Below are positions 37,561-48,410 of a stretch of 49,885 nucleotides of DNA, one piece after another. The stretch's first letter is position 1, and each line of letters begins with the position of its first letter. The stretch is from Lysobacterales bacterium (GTDB lineage Bacteria > Pseudomonadota > Gammaproteobacteria > Xanthomonadales > SZUA-5): NCBI GenBank assembly GCA_022844135.1, contig JALHMG010000004.1, positions 154,242-204,126 on the forward strand, read 5' to 3'. Position numbers and translations under genes: made by a program. The notes beneath the pieces were generated by a model. The model did no database searches, was not told the DNA's origin, and saw nothing but the letters and a program-made list of their open reading frames with translations.

Positions 37561-38387
37561 GCAGCAAACACGCGTTCCGTAGCGCGCATGGTGTTGTCGT
37601 GGATATCGAGCACTTTGCGCAGCGGCGACTGATAACCGCCCGCGAGATTCCAGGCCACCGGCAGCTGCATTTCGCGGCACGCGGCGAACACCTCAAGATC
37701 GCGACGAAACAACTCCTCTGTCGTCAACCAGCCGCCCAACGGATCGTCTATGTGTGGATCGGCGCCAGCCTGGTAGAGCAGTACATCGCAGTCCGCGAAC
37801 CGCTGCATGATCCGCGGTAAGGCCGCGAAGAAAGCCGGAGCATGCTTGGGGCGGCGAAAATCGGCGCCTAAGGTGACGTGTTCGATTCGCATCTCTCCAA
37901 GCTCGGCGAGGATGTCGTCTGTGCCATCGCCATAATGCATATCAGCATCGAGAATGCCGATGCGCCCCGCACCCTCCGCGAGCAAGGCCAACGCAGCGAT
38001 CATCAGGCCGTTAAAGGTGCAAAAGCCGCCGCCGCGGTCGTACTTGGCGTGATGGAATCCGGAGCAGGGAGCGATCGCCACGCGGCCATTGGCGATGGCG
38101 GCACGCGCCGCGCCAAGCATGGCGCCCGAGGTGAAGGGCAGCGATTCGGCGACTGCCGGGTCCAAGTTTCCAAAACCGTTGGCGATGTTGCCTGTCATCA
38201 CGCCGGTGACATAGGCGCGCGCATGCGCGCGCTCGATCTCGATGCGGCTGACGGGCGAGGGCGCAACGATTTGCAGCAACGGCTGCAGAGCGAGCCACGA
38301 GGCGACCACGTGCCTGGGTTTGTGCGCGCTTGGACTGATCGCCTGCTCCGGCGCCAGCATGGCCTCGGAGTAGTAGACCTGGAACAC
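37557..38387 (-). CDS. Histone-deacetylase-fold amidohydrolase (class II/AcuC-like)
   Basis: The 276-residue protein starts MFQVYYSEAML. Zinc-site and active-site motifs are SGFHHAKYDRGGGFCTFNG, the ILDADMHYGDGTDDI loop with the Asp-x-His pair, and QAGADPHIDDPLGG. These fit bacterial deacetylases of the HDAC family, which act on acetylpolyamines, acetoin-related substrates or acetyl-lysine. Length is typical for a compact bacterial member. It is followed with a 4-nt overlap by the HAD phosphatase and preceded by a gene of unknown function 2 bp away, so all three are probably one operon. The substrate cannot be told from sequence. Confidence 0.9.
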   Translation of the reverse strand: MFQVYYSEAMLAPEQAISPSAHKPRHVVASWLALQPLLQIVAPSPVSRIEIERAHARAYVTGVMTGNIANGFGNLDPAVAESLPFTSGAMLGAARAAIANGRVAIAPCSGFHHAKYDRGGGFCTFNGLMIAALALLAEGAGRIGILDADMHYGDGTDDILAELGEMRIEHVTLGADFRRPKHAPAFFAALPRIMQRFADCDVLLYQAGADPHIDDPLGGWLTTEELFRRDLEVFAACREMQLPVAWNLAGGYQSPLRKVLDIHDNTMRATERVFAA

Positions 38388-38389
38388 GA

Positions 38390-39391
38390 TCAGGACGACT
38401 TGTTGCCGTCTGGTTCGTCGTCGCGCAGCTTCGACAGCGTGACGTTCATGCGCATCATAAATGAGGCTGCGTCGAGCTTGGTTTGATCGATTGGAATCAT
38501 CTCGCCAGCGTCGGGTGGCGGCGGCGCGGCAATCATGCTCGGTGTATACGCAATCTCGGCTGCGATCGGTTCAAGGTCCGGGTCTTTGGGCCTGGCGGGC
38601 GCGGGTGGCGATGCCTGCATTGGAGCAGGCGTCTGATCTGCGGGCTTTTGCGGTTCGGGCACATTGCGATCCATCCAGGAGTTGCCCTTGGGCAGATCGA
38701 CGGCGTCGGTTTCGCCGCGCAAGCTGGCACGCAGCGCAGCCGGTAGCTCTTCGGTGAACAAAGAGTCGTCCTCGCGCGCGATAAAACGTGCAATACGATC
38801 GAACAGCGCATCGTCGATTTGTTGCCAGGGCACCTGTCGGCGGGACGAGCCGAGCCAACTGGCATTGTTGAACACCAGTCGCAGGACGGCGTCTTCTGCG
38901 GAGATAGTTGCCTGCATTTCGGCCTTGATCATGCCGCGCGCATGAAACGTAGCGACAGAGATTTCGCCTGTCGCAGTGCGCTTTTCTTCCTTGATGCCAC
39001 CCAGCTGGCAATTGCGGAAGATGGAGGTCAGCGTGCGTACCTTGGTTGCCCCTTCGGCGCGCACCACGGGCGTGCGGTCAGGGTCGACGCGCAACGTCCA
39101 GTTCAAGGTAACGACGAAACTGCGATGCCGGCGTTCATGCTCGACACGGTAGTCCCAGAATGGCTGAGCGCCCAGATCGCCATAGCCCTGAATCGGCATT
39201 TTGACGACGATCGGCGGTTTGACCTGAATCAATGTGGCCACCAACCCTTCCAGGTACGTGACCATATTTTTCATGCGTGGCTCGATCTCGTTCTTGTAGA
39301 CCAGGCTGCGCGCATCGCGCTCTTGCGAGACGACGTCCGCCTGCACCTTCTGCTGGTCCGCTTCGCGCTTCAGTCGATCGAGGAAAGACAC
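38390..39391 (-). CDS. Hypothetical cytoplasmic protein, 333 aa
   Basis: The protein begins with a charged, coiled-coil-prone segment (MSFLDRLKREADQQKVQ). Residues 20-200 form a folded domain containing NWTLRVDPDRTPVV and CQLGGIKEEKRTATGEIS. A Pro-rich linker (about residues 245-275) leads to a short conserved-looking tail (AGEMIPIDQTKLDAASFMMR). There is no signal peptide or TM segment. It is first in a minus-strand operon with the HDAC-fold enzyme and the HAD phosphatase, and is divergent from zipA. I do not recognise the family. Confidence 0.8.
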   Translation of the reverse strand: MSFLDRLKREADQQKVQADVVSQERDARSLVYKNEIEPRMKNMVTYLEGLVATLIQVKPPIVVKMPIQGYGDLGAQPFWDYRVEHERRHRSFVVTLNWTLRVDPDRTPVVRAEGATKVRTLTSIFRNCQLGGIKEEKRTATGEISVATFHARGMIKAEMQATISAEDAVLRLVFNNASWLGSSRRQVPWQQIDDALFDRIARFIAREDDSLFTEELPAALRASLRGETDAVDLPKGNSWMDRNVPEPQKPADQTPAPMQASPPAPARPKDPDLEPIAAEIAYTPSMIAAPPPPDAGEMIPIDQTKLDAASFMMRMNVTLSKLRDDEPDGNKSS

Positions 39392-39563
39392 GCTCTACAA
39401 CCCCTTGTTGTCGCCATCAACCTTCGCCGGTTGGCTTAGCCGGGCGTCAGATGATAACGATACCAAGCTCGCTTGCGTATCGCTGCGACGACATTCGGAT
39501 GCCGAAACCAAAACTCTTTCGCGCGGATGCGTATGCTCGGCATGGTCCATTGGAACGCAATCG

Positions 39564-42343
<2,780 letters not shown>

Positions 42344-42350
42344 CGTGCGC

Positions 42351-43292
42351 ATGGCGGCGTACGCCGAACGCGCGCACCTTCTGGCCGAGGTGCGTGCCTA
42401 CTTTGCGGCAACGGGCGCAATGGAAGTCGCCACGCCGATCCTGTCGGCGGCAGGCAACACCGATCCGAACATCGAGAGCTTCAGAACCCACTATGCCGGC
42501 CGGGAGGCAGGCAACGCGACACGTTGGTTGCGGACCTCGCCGGAATTTGCGCTCAAGCGTTTGCTCGCCCAAGGGCTGGGCGATTGTTACGAGCTGGGCC
42601 CGGTGTTTCGCAATGGCGAATTTGGTAGGCGTCACAACCCCGAATTCACGATGCTCGAATGGTATCGGGTGGGCGCCGATCTGGGTGCATTGATGGACGA
42701 TGTCGAGGCGTTGATCCGACGAATTGCAGGTGCTTTCGACAAGCCGATGGCATCGATCGAGCGGATCAGTTATCGCAAGCTCTTCGCAACAGTCGGCATC
42801 GATCCTTGGCGCGACAGCGATGAGGCGTTGCTGGCGGCTGCGGCGCGCTGCGGCATCGATCCGGCCGGTTTGAGTCGCGATGATGCCCTCGATGTGATCC
42901 GCAGCCACCGAATCGAGCCGGAATTCGATCCAGCTGGCGCGCGCTTCGTTTATCACTTTCCGCCCGGGCAAGCCGCGCTGGCGCGCATCGAGCGCGTCGA
43001 CAACTGCGATGTCGCGCTGCGTTTTGAGTTGTATCTGGGCAGCCTGGAGATCGCCAACGCCTACGATGAGCTGCGCGACAGCGATGAGCAGCGGCAGCGC
43101 TTTGCGCGCGATTTGCAGTTGCGATCCGAACGCGGATTGAGTGCGCCAGCCTGCGATGAGCGACTGCTTGCGGCGCTGCCGAACATGCCGCCCTGCTCGG
43201 GCGTGGCGCTCGGCATCGATCGTCTTCATCAGTGGCTGATCGGAAGTCGCGACCTCGCAGACGTGGCACCGCTGCGCTTTGATCTGGCCTGA
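42351..43292 (+). CDS. epmA: EF-P--(R)-beta-lysine ligase EpmA (PoxA/GenX)
   Basis: This LysRS-like class II synthetase has motif 2 (FRNGEFGRRHNPEFTMLEWYR minus a few residues, about 83-102) and motif 3 (GVALGIDRLHQWL) near the C-terminus, with no anticodon-binding domain. From ATG 42351 it has 313 residues; a GTG at 42345 in the same frame is an alternative. It attaches beta-lysine to elongation factor P so that ribosomes pass polyproline stretches. Compared with Escherichia coli EpmA the N-terminus is about a dozen residues shorter because the gene begins just after the ligA stop. It is probably co-transcribed with ligA. Confidence 0.92.
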   Translation: MAAYAERAHLLAEVRAYFAATGAMEVATPILSAAGNTDPNIESFRTHYAGREAGNATRWLRTSPEFALKRLLAQGLGDCYELGPVFRNGEFGRRHNPEFTMLEWYRVGADLGALMDDVEALIRRIAGAFDKPMASIERISYRKLFATVGIDPWRDSDEALLAAAARCGIDPAGLSRDDALDVIRSHRIEPEFDPAGARFVYHFPPGQAALARIERVDNCDVALRFELYLGSLEIANAYDELRDSDEQRQRFARDLQLRSERGLSAPACDERLLAALPNMPPCSGVALGIDRLHQWLIGSRDLADVAPLRFDLA

Positions 43293-43575
43293 ATGGCCCC
43301 GGCGTCAGTCAGTCTACGTTTTCCTGAATTCGGGCAAACTTCGGGCAGCTTGCTGGAGCGTGGGCTCTAGCGGTGCTTCGTTAGGCTTTTGCCACAAGGA
43401 CGTCAGCTTCTGTCCTTGACAGAAACGAATTTAACTGATCTGCGCCTCTGCTTCTGTTGTCGTTTTGCCGTGGATGCTTGGACTGGGCGATGAGGTCGAA
43501 AGACCTCGAGCTCTGCTCAAGAGGGCGAAACATCGCAACCGGGCGGGCTTGGGCCAACTGACCAGGAACGAATCG

Positions 43576-44013
43576 ATGAAGCTTGCCTTTGTGTTATGGA
43601 TCAGCGCTTTGGCGCCTGCGCCAGTTGCCGATCCGATCTGTCTTGCCACCACCATTTATCTGGAAGCACGCGATCAATCTCTCGAAGGGCAACTGGCAGT
43701 CGCCGAGGTGGCGCTGCGACGGCTCGACAGCGGTCGCTACGGCGATAACCTGTGCGCGGTGCTTACAGCGCCCAAGCAATTCGCGATGACACTGCGCTCG
43801 CCGAACACCCGAATCGACGAATGGGGCGCTTTGCTGAGCTCGGCCTGGGTGACAACCAAGGCGATGATCAACTGGTCGCTGCCCGAGTCGCAACGGCGTC
43901 TGGTCGTGCCAGGCGCCGATCACTTTCTTGCGTATCAGCGAGTCGACGCGCATTGGGCGGCCGGCGAACCGATGCACATCATCGGCGATCATGGGTTTTA
44001 TCGTGTCAACTGA
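43576..44013 (+). CDS. SleB-like cell wall hydrolase
   Basis: ATG 43576 has an AGGA upstream and the 145-residue protein opens with a signal peptide ([18 protein letters not shown]). The mature part is a single Hydrolase_2/SleB-type domain: [19 protein letters not shown] contains the catalytic glutamate, followed by [22 protein letters not shown] and a C-terminal GADHFLAYQ ... IGDHGFY. Such enzymes are lytic transglycosylases acting on peptidoglycan. The gene overlaps the end of the convergent DoxX gene by 16 bp. The 283 bp upstream hold a TTGACA at 43416 but no matching -10 box. Confidence 0.87.
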   Translation: MKLAFVLWISALAPAPVADPICLATTIYLEARDQSLEGQLAVAEVALRRLDSGRYGDNLCAVLTAPKQFAMTLRSPNTRIDEWGALLSSAWVTTKAMINWSLPESQRRLVVPGADHFLAYQRVDAHWAAGEPMHIIGDHGFYRVN

Positions 44014-44639
44014 CTCCGCCTGAAAGCGACCAGAAGCAATCCGGCAGCTGCCGCGCTGAGCGCAACACCGATCATCGGTACAAGAAACAGGAACGGAATA
44101 CCGATCACGGCGCAGCCGATTGCCAACGTTGCTGCATCGAATACGTGTTTCTCGCGCGGCGCGATCAGCGCATCCAGACTCAGGCGTCCGCCGCCGCCGA
44201 ACACCAGCGGAATCAGCATCAATGAAAACAACAGCGGCAGTTTAAAGTTGCCGTAACCTTTATCGCTGATTGCATAACCCTTGAGCAGGTCCGAAAGCAT
44301 CGAGACCATGTCCGGCCAGTGCACCGCGGCGGTGGCAACGAAGGTAAGCACCAACAATGAGAACGCCGCGAGCCGTGTGCCGAGCCCAACTACCAGTAAG
44401 GCGGCTGCAATCAGTTCCGTCCAGGTTGCCATCGTCCACGACAGGCCCGTGGGCACATGATTGAACGGGAATGGAAAGTCGCTTTGCACACTAGCGAACC
44501 AGTTTTCGCCGCGAAGTTTTTCCAGACCCGACTCGAAGTATTCGTAGGCCATCACGAGCCGCAACAACAGGGGCGATAAGCTGGCATGCAGAGCATCGAA
44601 GCGCGGGCGCCAGGTGGTGTAACGGAAGTCTGGGGTCAT
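43998..44639 (-). CDS. DoxX family membrane protein
   Basis: The 213-residue protein has four main hydrophobic helices ([84 protein letters not shown], given here by their first residues) and the DoxX hallmarks of an early FxxGxxKL-type helix and a [11 protein letters not shown] loop. DoxX-fold proteins are inner-membrane and often linked to redox or metal stress, as in the HvfX branch. No HvfA/B/C partner genes are visible nearby. The role is uncertain. Confidence 0.85.
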   Translation of the reverse strand: MTPDFRYTTWRPRFDALHASLSPLLLRLVMAYEYFESGLEKLRGENWFASVQSDFPFPFNHVPTGLSWTMATWTELIAAALLVVGLGTRLAAFSLLVLTFVATAAVHWPDMVSMLSDLLKGYAISDKGYGNFKLPLLFSLMLIPLVFGGGGRLSLDALIAPREKHVFDAATLAIGCAVIGIPFLFLVPMIGVALSAAAAGLLLVAFRRSQLTR

Positions 44640-44832
44640 TGTCGAGTCTTGGTTGTGGTTGTTGGTTGATGGTCAAACGCGGGGATCGCTGAGCTGCGCT
44701 CGGCGAGCAGCTGACAATGGCGCGAGAGCAAAAGCCTGAATCAAGAGCGCCGATCGGCGATCCGCAAGCCTCATCAGTTTCGACTGCGCCGAATTGGACC
44801 GCAGACGGCGCAACTAGCTTTCACCCATTAGA

Positions 44833-45003
44833 ATGACGCCGCCTGCGCTGGAGAAGATTGCCATGGGCAATGCGGCGCTGAAGAGCGACGTGCACGACAG
44901 CTTTGCCGACTACGCCAAGTGGACGGAAGACAAGCGCTACGAGTTGCTGCCGGATGTTATCGTCGATTTCGCGGGGCTTTTTCCGGTACAAGAGGACGCC
45001 TGA
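44833..45003 (+). CDS. Small protein, 56 aa, translationally coupled to coaX
   Basis: ATG 44833 to TGA 45003 encodes 56 residues: an N-terminal helical part (MTPPALEKIAMGNAALK) and an acidic, aromatic C-terminal part ending FAGLFPVQEDA. Its TGA overlaps the coaX ATG as TGATG, the same coupling seen elsewhere in this chromosome, and codon usage looks coding. In many gammaproteobacteria birA precedes coaX; no BirA features are present here. No homologue recognised; it could be a small conserved protein or a remnant. Confidence 0.5.
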   Translation: MTPPALEKIAMGNAALKSDVHDSFADYAKWTEDKRYELLPDVIVDFAGLFPVQEDA

Positions 45004-45758
45004 TGCGGCTGCTTATCGATTTGGGGAATTCGCGGTTGAAGTGGGCGCTGGCCGATGACGACGATGCGCTGCGGATAGGCGATCCGCTTGCTCATACGGA
45101 TACCGGCCTCGCCGATCTTGCTCAATTGCTTGCCGCAGCTGGCGGCGTGCAGTCTGTCTGGCTGACGTCGACCGCGCATTCCTTGACTGGCGCTTTGGTC
45201 GATGCCCTGGTGCGCGCAGGGTTGCCCACGCCTGTTGTCTTTTCGTCGCCCAAGCAGGCGCTAGGGCTACGCAGCGCTTACGATCAACCCGAGACGCTGG
45301 GCCGCGATCGTTTCCTGGGCATGATCGGTGCCCGCAGCATTTACGACGGTCCCTTAATGCTGGCGGATGCCGGAACAGCGCTGACGGTGGATGTGGTCGA
45401 TGGCGACGGTCAGCATCTCGGGGGCCTGATCGTGCCCGGCCCCGTGCTCATGCGCGAGGCGCTGCATCGCGGCACCGCCGGCGTGCGCGCAGGCGCCGTC
45501 GTGCGCTTGCACGAATTGGCGCGAAACACCGACGATGCGGTGTGGAGCGGCGGCTGCCTGGCGTGCATTGCGCTCATCGAACACACCCATCGGCAGGCTA
45601 CGCTAGGCATCGGCGAGCACGTCGAATTGATCCTCACAGGCGGCGCCATGCCGGCGCTCGTCGGCCATATTGATGTGCCATATCGCTTGCTCGACGACAT
45701 TGTCCTGCGCGGGCTGAATGTCTGGTCGCGCTCGGCGCTTTCTCAGGCACGGTCGTGA
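45003..45758 (+). CDS. coaX: Type III pantothenate kinase CoaX
   Basis: The 251-residue protein opens with the phosphate-binding MRLLIDLGNSRLKWAL (residues 1-16). It contains GRDRFLGMIGAR and MLADAGTALTVDVV followed by HLGGLIVPG, the three diagnostic CoaX blocks. It phosphorylates pantothenate in the first step of coenzyme A synthesis, needs a monovalent cation and is not feedback-inhibited by CoA. The start overlaps the preceding small ORF, and its TGA overlaps the next gene's start. An earlier in-frame ATG at 44919 lies inside the small ORF and adds no conserved sequence. Confidence 0.95.
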   Translation: MRLLIDLGNSRLKWALADDDDALRIGDPLAHTDTGLADLAQLLAAAGGVQSVWLTSTAHSLTGALVDALVRAGLPTPVVFSSPKQALGLRSAYDQPETLGRDRFLGMIGARSIYDGPLMLADAGTALTVDVVDGDGQHLGGLIVPGPVLMREALHRGTAGVRAGAVVRLHELARNTDDAVWSGGCLACIALIEHTHRQATLGIGEHVELILTGGAMPALVGHIDVPYRLLDDIVLRGLNVWSRSALSQARS

Positions 45759-46591
45759 TGCGCGCCCATCAGCGGCTGTGCGGGATGCTGTTTTTCCTGC
45801 TGTGGCCGACGATCATAGGCGCTGCGTTGCCGGACGGTGTGCAGTTGAATGCCGAGCTTGAGCGCGGCCGGATGCTCATCGGAACTGTCGCGCCGGATAC
45901 GCGGGTGTCCGTCAACCAGCGCGATGTGCGGGTTGATTCCCAAGGGAGATTTGTGTTTGGAATCGGTCGCGACGACGCAAGGCTGGTCGTTTGCGTGCGT
46001 GGCGCAACGGAGCCGCGTGCCCGGTGCGGCGGTCTGGATGTACCCGGACGCAGTTATCGGATCGAGCGCGTCGATGGCCTGCCGCCCGCAACGGTCGATC
46101 CCGATCCGCAGGAGCAGGCGCGCATCGCGCGCGAGGCGGCGCTGATCGCCAAAGCGCGCGAGCGCAACGATGCGCGCAGCGATTTTGCGGTGCCTTTCGC
46201 AATGCCGGCCAAAGGTCGGATCAGCGGCGTGTACGGCAGTCAGCGCATTTTGAACGGCGCACCACGTTCGCCGCACATGGGCCTCGATATCGCCGCTCCA
46301 ACTGGCACCGCCGTTATTGCGCCAGCGCCCGGCGTCGTAACGCTGACCCATGAGGACATGCTCCTCACCGGCAAGACCGTGATCCTCGACCATGGACATG
46401 GTATCGGCTCGGTGTTCATTCATCTGAGTCGCATCGACGTGCGTCAGGGCGATCGGGTGGAGCAGGGTGTAGCGATTGGAGCGATCGGCGCCACCGGCCG
46501 AGCCAGTGGGCCGCATCTGCATTGGGGTCTGAATTGGTTCGATGTAAAACTCGATCCGGCCTTGCTGGTAGACGGGAAGTCGACACGCTAG
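45758..46591 (+). CDS. M23 family metallopeptidase (LytM domain)
   Basis: The 277-residue protein has an N-terminal signal peptide (LCGMLFFLLWPTIIGAAL). A beta-rich middle domain follows, then a charged helix (about residues 125-140) and a C-terminal LytM domain starting near residue 148. Zinc ligands are the His and Asp in HMGLDIAAP and the His-x-His in HLHWG; VILDHGHGIGSVFIHLS is the intervening core. It is expected to cut peptide cross-links of peptidoglycan in the periplasm. ATG 45758 overlaps the coaX stop by one base; a GTG at 45755 is an equally possible start. Confidence 0.92.
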   Translation: MRAHQRLCGMLFFLLWPTIIGAALPDGVQLNAELERGRMLIGTVAPDTRVSVNQRDVRVDSQGRFVFGIGRDDARLVVCVRGATEPRARCGGLDVPGRSYRIERVDGLPPATVDPDPQEQARIAREAALIAKARERNDARSDFAVPFAMPAKGRISGVYGSQRILNGAPRSPHMGLDIAAPTGTAVIAPAPGVVTLTHEDMLLTGKTVILDHGHGIGSVFIHLSRIDVRQGDRVEQGVAIGAIGATGRASGPHLHWGLNWFDVKLDPALLVDGKSTR

Positions 46592-46599
46592 TCCGGTTA

Positions 46600-46712
46600 G
46601 CTAGTGTGGTGTCCCAAAAATAACTTGAATTAATTGTGGCGAGGTTCGTCTTTTTAGAGCAGGGAAAGTGACTACTATTTAATGGTAGTTATTTTTGGGA
46701 CACCACACTAGC
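46600..46712. mobile_element. 113-bp MITE-like element with 26-bp perfect terminal inverted repeats
   Basis: Positions 46600-46625 and 46687-46712 are exact reverse complements, separated by 61 bp of AT-rich DNA with no ORF. The terminal CTAG (46601-46604 and 46708-46711) could be a 4-bp target duplication or part of the arm. The composition differs from the flanking GC-rich DNA. It sits between the M23 gene and pagL, so as RNA it would form a long hairpin between the two genes. No transposase is encoded, so mobility would need an IS elsewhere in the genome. Confidence 0.8.
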
Positions 46713-46784
46713 GACGGCAGCGTGATAGCCGAGCAGAGACGCGACTGCGGTAGTCTTCGCACTTTTTCCGGAGCAGGTCTGGAG

Positions 46785-47243
46785 ATGCGAGTCGTCGTTC
46801 TGTTGGCGAGTCTTTTTCTGGCAAACATTGGGCGCGCCGAAACCGAAATCTCTTATGCACACGTCGATGAAATCGATGGCGAGACCAGTCGCGCGTTCAT
46901 CGCCAGCTGGACTAAACCGTGGCGCAGAATCGGTCCCTTCGATGTCGAATGGGAAGTTGTCGGCGGTGGAATCGACGAACGGCGGCGCATCCGCCCCGGA
47001 CAAGCCGATACGATTTACTTCGCGGGCGGCGGCATTCGCCAGAACTACAAAGGGTTTTTCATCAGCAGCGCGGTGGTCTTTGTCCACGAGGAAAACTCGA
47101 TCTTGACCTCTCGCCATCAGTTCGTCTCTGGCGTCGGCTACGTTCGTGGGCACTTCGTCATCGCCCTTCGGCATATCTCGAACGCAAACACCGGCGGGGA
47201 CAACGATGGCGAAAACTTGCTGAGCATCGGTTATCGCTGGTAG
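46785..47243 (+). CDS. pagL: Lipid A 3-O-deacylase, PagL family
   Basis: ATG 46785 begins a 152-residue protein with a signal peptide (MRVVVLLASLFLANIGRAE) and an eight-strand barrel pattern. The diagnostic C-terminal block is ALRHISNANTGGDNDGENL, carrying the catalytic His and Ser of the PagL triad and the GEN motif; it ends in LSIGYRW with the aromatic C-terminus of outer-membrane barrels. PagL removes the 3-O-linked acyl chain from lipid A in the outer membrane. An earlier ATG at 46695 lies inside the inverted-repeat element and is unlikely to be used. Confidence 0.88.
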   Translation: MRVVVLLASLFLANIGRAETEISYAHVDEIDGETSRAFIASWTKPWRRIGPFDVEWEVVGGGIDERRRIRPGQADTIYFAGGGIRQNYKGFFISSAVVFVHEENSILTSRHQFVSGVGYVRGHFVIALRHISNANTGGDNDGENLLSIGYRW

Positions 47244-47426
47244 ACCTGACGTCGGTCGCCCGCGTCGATTGGTTCGCTGCTGCGATGCCGTCGGCTGCGG
47301 CCGGGTGCTGCTTTGTTGCACCATTTGGTCTGTCCAGCCGGAATCCCGGCGGCGGCTGACTTTCGTCACGCTCGCCGGGCAGGCGACCGCTTCATTATCA
47401 AGAGACATCGAACAGAGGAAGCGACG

Positions 47427-47804
47427 ATGGGACTTTTGGATGGCTTGCTCGGCAATGCCTCGAAGATCGATCCGGCGACGATCCGCCAGGAAATGGACCG
47501 TGTGCTCGCTGCCGGCGAGATCGTGGAACACGCATATCTGCTGATTCGCGATTTCTTCGTGTTCACCAACAAACGACTGGTGCTGGTCGACAAGCAGGGC
47601 ATCAGCGGCAAGAAGACCGAATATGTGTCCATCCCTTATCGCAGCGTGACCAGATTTTCGGTGGAAACGGCGGGCACTCTCGATCTCGATGCAGAGCTCA
47701 AGATCTGGGTTGCCGGCGATCCGACGCCAATCAGCAAAACTTTCAACAAGAAGCTGAGTGTCTTCGAAGTGCAGGCGGTACTGGCGAGTTACGTGCTGCG
47801 CTGA
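47427..47804 (+). CDS. Bacterial PH-domain protein
   Basis: ATG 47427 has AGAGGAAG upstream and yields 125 residues. After a short helix (MGLLDGLLGNASKI), the protein is one bacterial PH-like domain (bPH type): ILLIRDFFVFTNKRLVLVD-like strands at about 37-56, VSIPYRSVTRFSVET, LKIWVAG and a C-terminal helix. Such cytoplasmic domains are widespread and of unknown biochemical role. It lies between pagL and csrA on the same strand, with 183 and 157 bp on either side. Confidence 0.85.
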   Translation: MGLLDGLLGNASKIDPATIRQEMDRVLAAGEIVEHAYLLIRDFFVFTNKRLVLVDKQGISGKKTEYVSIPYRSVTRFSVETAGTLDLDAELKIWVAGDPTPISKTFNKKLSVFEVQAVLASYVLR

Positions 47805-47895
47805 ACGAAACCATGGCGCCTCGTTGTCGCGACCCTGACCATGAGTTAGCATTCGCGTTTCCGGTCGACCGACTGGACGAACATGGAATGTTTGG

Positions 47896-47958
47896 CGCGT
47901 CATTCACGGAACCGAATGACGCGGTGTCGAACGAAAGTTCGACAGCGATCAGGAGGAA
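47896..47958 (+). promoter_or_regulatory. Structured csrA leader with two hairpins and GGA motifs
   Basis: A perfect 10-bp stem (47896-47905 with 47914-47923) closes an 8-nt loop ACGGAACC that contains the CsrA-preferred ANGGA. Two bases later a perfect 8-bp stem (47925-47932 with 47937-47944) closes a GAAA tetraloop. The Shine-Dalgarno region CAGGAGGAATGG directly before the ATG holds two more GGA triplets, and GGA also occurs at about 47872 and 47885. CsrA is known to repress its own mRNA through paired GGA sites; that this leader does so is inferred. Confidence 0.62.
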
Positions 47959-47961
47959 TGG

Positions 47962-48168
47962 ATGCTGATCTTGACGCGTCGCGTGGGTGAGGCACTGGTG
48001 ATAGGCGATCAAGTCACCGTGACCGTGCTTGGCGTGAAGGGCAATCAGGTGCGCGTAGGAATCAACGCCCCGCGCGATGTGACCGTGCACCGAGAAGAGA
48101 TTTATCAGAGAATCCGCGGCGACGACGATGGCCAGGCGCCACCGGAAGAAAGCGGGACGACAAGCTGA
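47962..48168 (+). CDS. csrA: Carbon storage regulator CsrA
   Basis: The 68-residue protein starts [16 protein letters not shown] and contains [13 protein letters not shown] and [10 protein letters not shown], a canonical CsrA. The RNA-contacting residues of strand 1 (L4, T5, R6) and the R44-like Arg in HREEI are present. It is a dimeric RNA-binding protein that blocks translation or changes stability at GGA motifs. A strong Shine-Dalgarno AGGAGG precedes the ATG. tRNA-Ser(GCT) follows after 10 bp, the classic gammaproteobacterial order. Confidence 0.97.
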   Translation: MLILTRRVGEALVIGDQVTVTVLGVKGNQVRVGINAPRDVTVHREEIYQRIRGDDDGQAPPEESGTTS

Positions 48169-48178
48169 AAAACAAATT

Positions 48179-48271
48179 GGAGAGATGCCCGAGAGGCCGA
48201 AGGGGCTCCCCTGCTAAGGGAGTATGGGTCTAAAAAACCCATCGAGGGTTCGAATCCCTCTCTCTCCGCCA
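48179..48271 (+). tRNA. tRNA-Ser (GCT)
   Basis: A 93-nt gene with encoded CCA. The acceptor stem pairs GGAGAGA (48179-48185) with TCTCTCC (48261-48267), discriminator G48268 and CCA 48269-48271. The anticodon stem ctccc/gggag (48206-48210, 48218-48222) presents GCT at 48213-48215. A long variable arm (TATGGGTC...AACCCATC) marks a class II serine tRNA. The T-loop GTTCGAATC is intact. Confidence 0.97.
48253..48271. repeat. attachment-site-like direct repeat, copy 1 (tRNA-Ser 3' end)
   Basis: These 19 bases of the T-arm, acceptor stem and CCA of tRNA-Ser recur exactly at 48411-48429. tRNA 3' ends are standard attachment sites of integrative elements, and a recombinase fragment abuts the second copy. 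Confidence 0.8.
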
Positions 48272-48277
48272 AAGTGA

Positions 48278-48305
48278 ATGCCGCCCTCGGGCGGCATTTT
48301 TTTTT
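48278..48305 (+). terminator. Rho-independent terminator after tRNA-Ser
   Basis: A 9-bp GC-rich stem (48278-48286 with 48289-48297) with a two-base gap (effectively a CTCG tetraloop) is followed by a run of nine T (48297-48305). It lies 6 bp after the tRNA CCA and would end the csrA-tRNA transcript. Confidence 0.93.
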
Positions 48306-48344
48306 GGCTGAGAGAGAAGGATGAGAACAGTGGTTCGACTCGTA

Positions 48345-48409
48345 GGCCAGGATGGCCGGAGAGCGCGAGCGTAGCGAGGCCGCAGGCCGCGGGCCATGGA
48401 TGGCCCGCG
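48345..48409. repeat. Palindromic (REP-like) block between the two att-like repeats
   Basis: It contains GGCCAGGATGGCC at 48345-48357, several GAGCG/GCGAG units and a 10-bp perfect stem 48388-48397 with 48400-48409 closing a GG loop. No coding features. It resembles extragenic palindromic repeats of high-GC proteobacteria, though no second copy is in this window. Confidence 0.5.
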
Positions 48410-48410
48410 C

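Noticed and set aside
43416-43445. TTGACA as a promoter for the SleB-like gene
   Set aside because: No acceptable -10 hexamer occurs 16-18 bp downstream.
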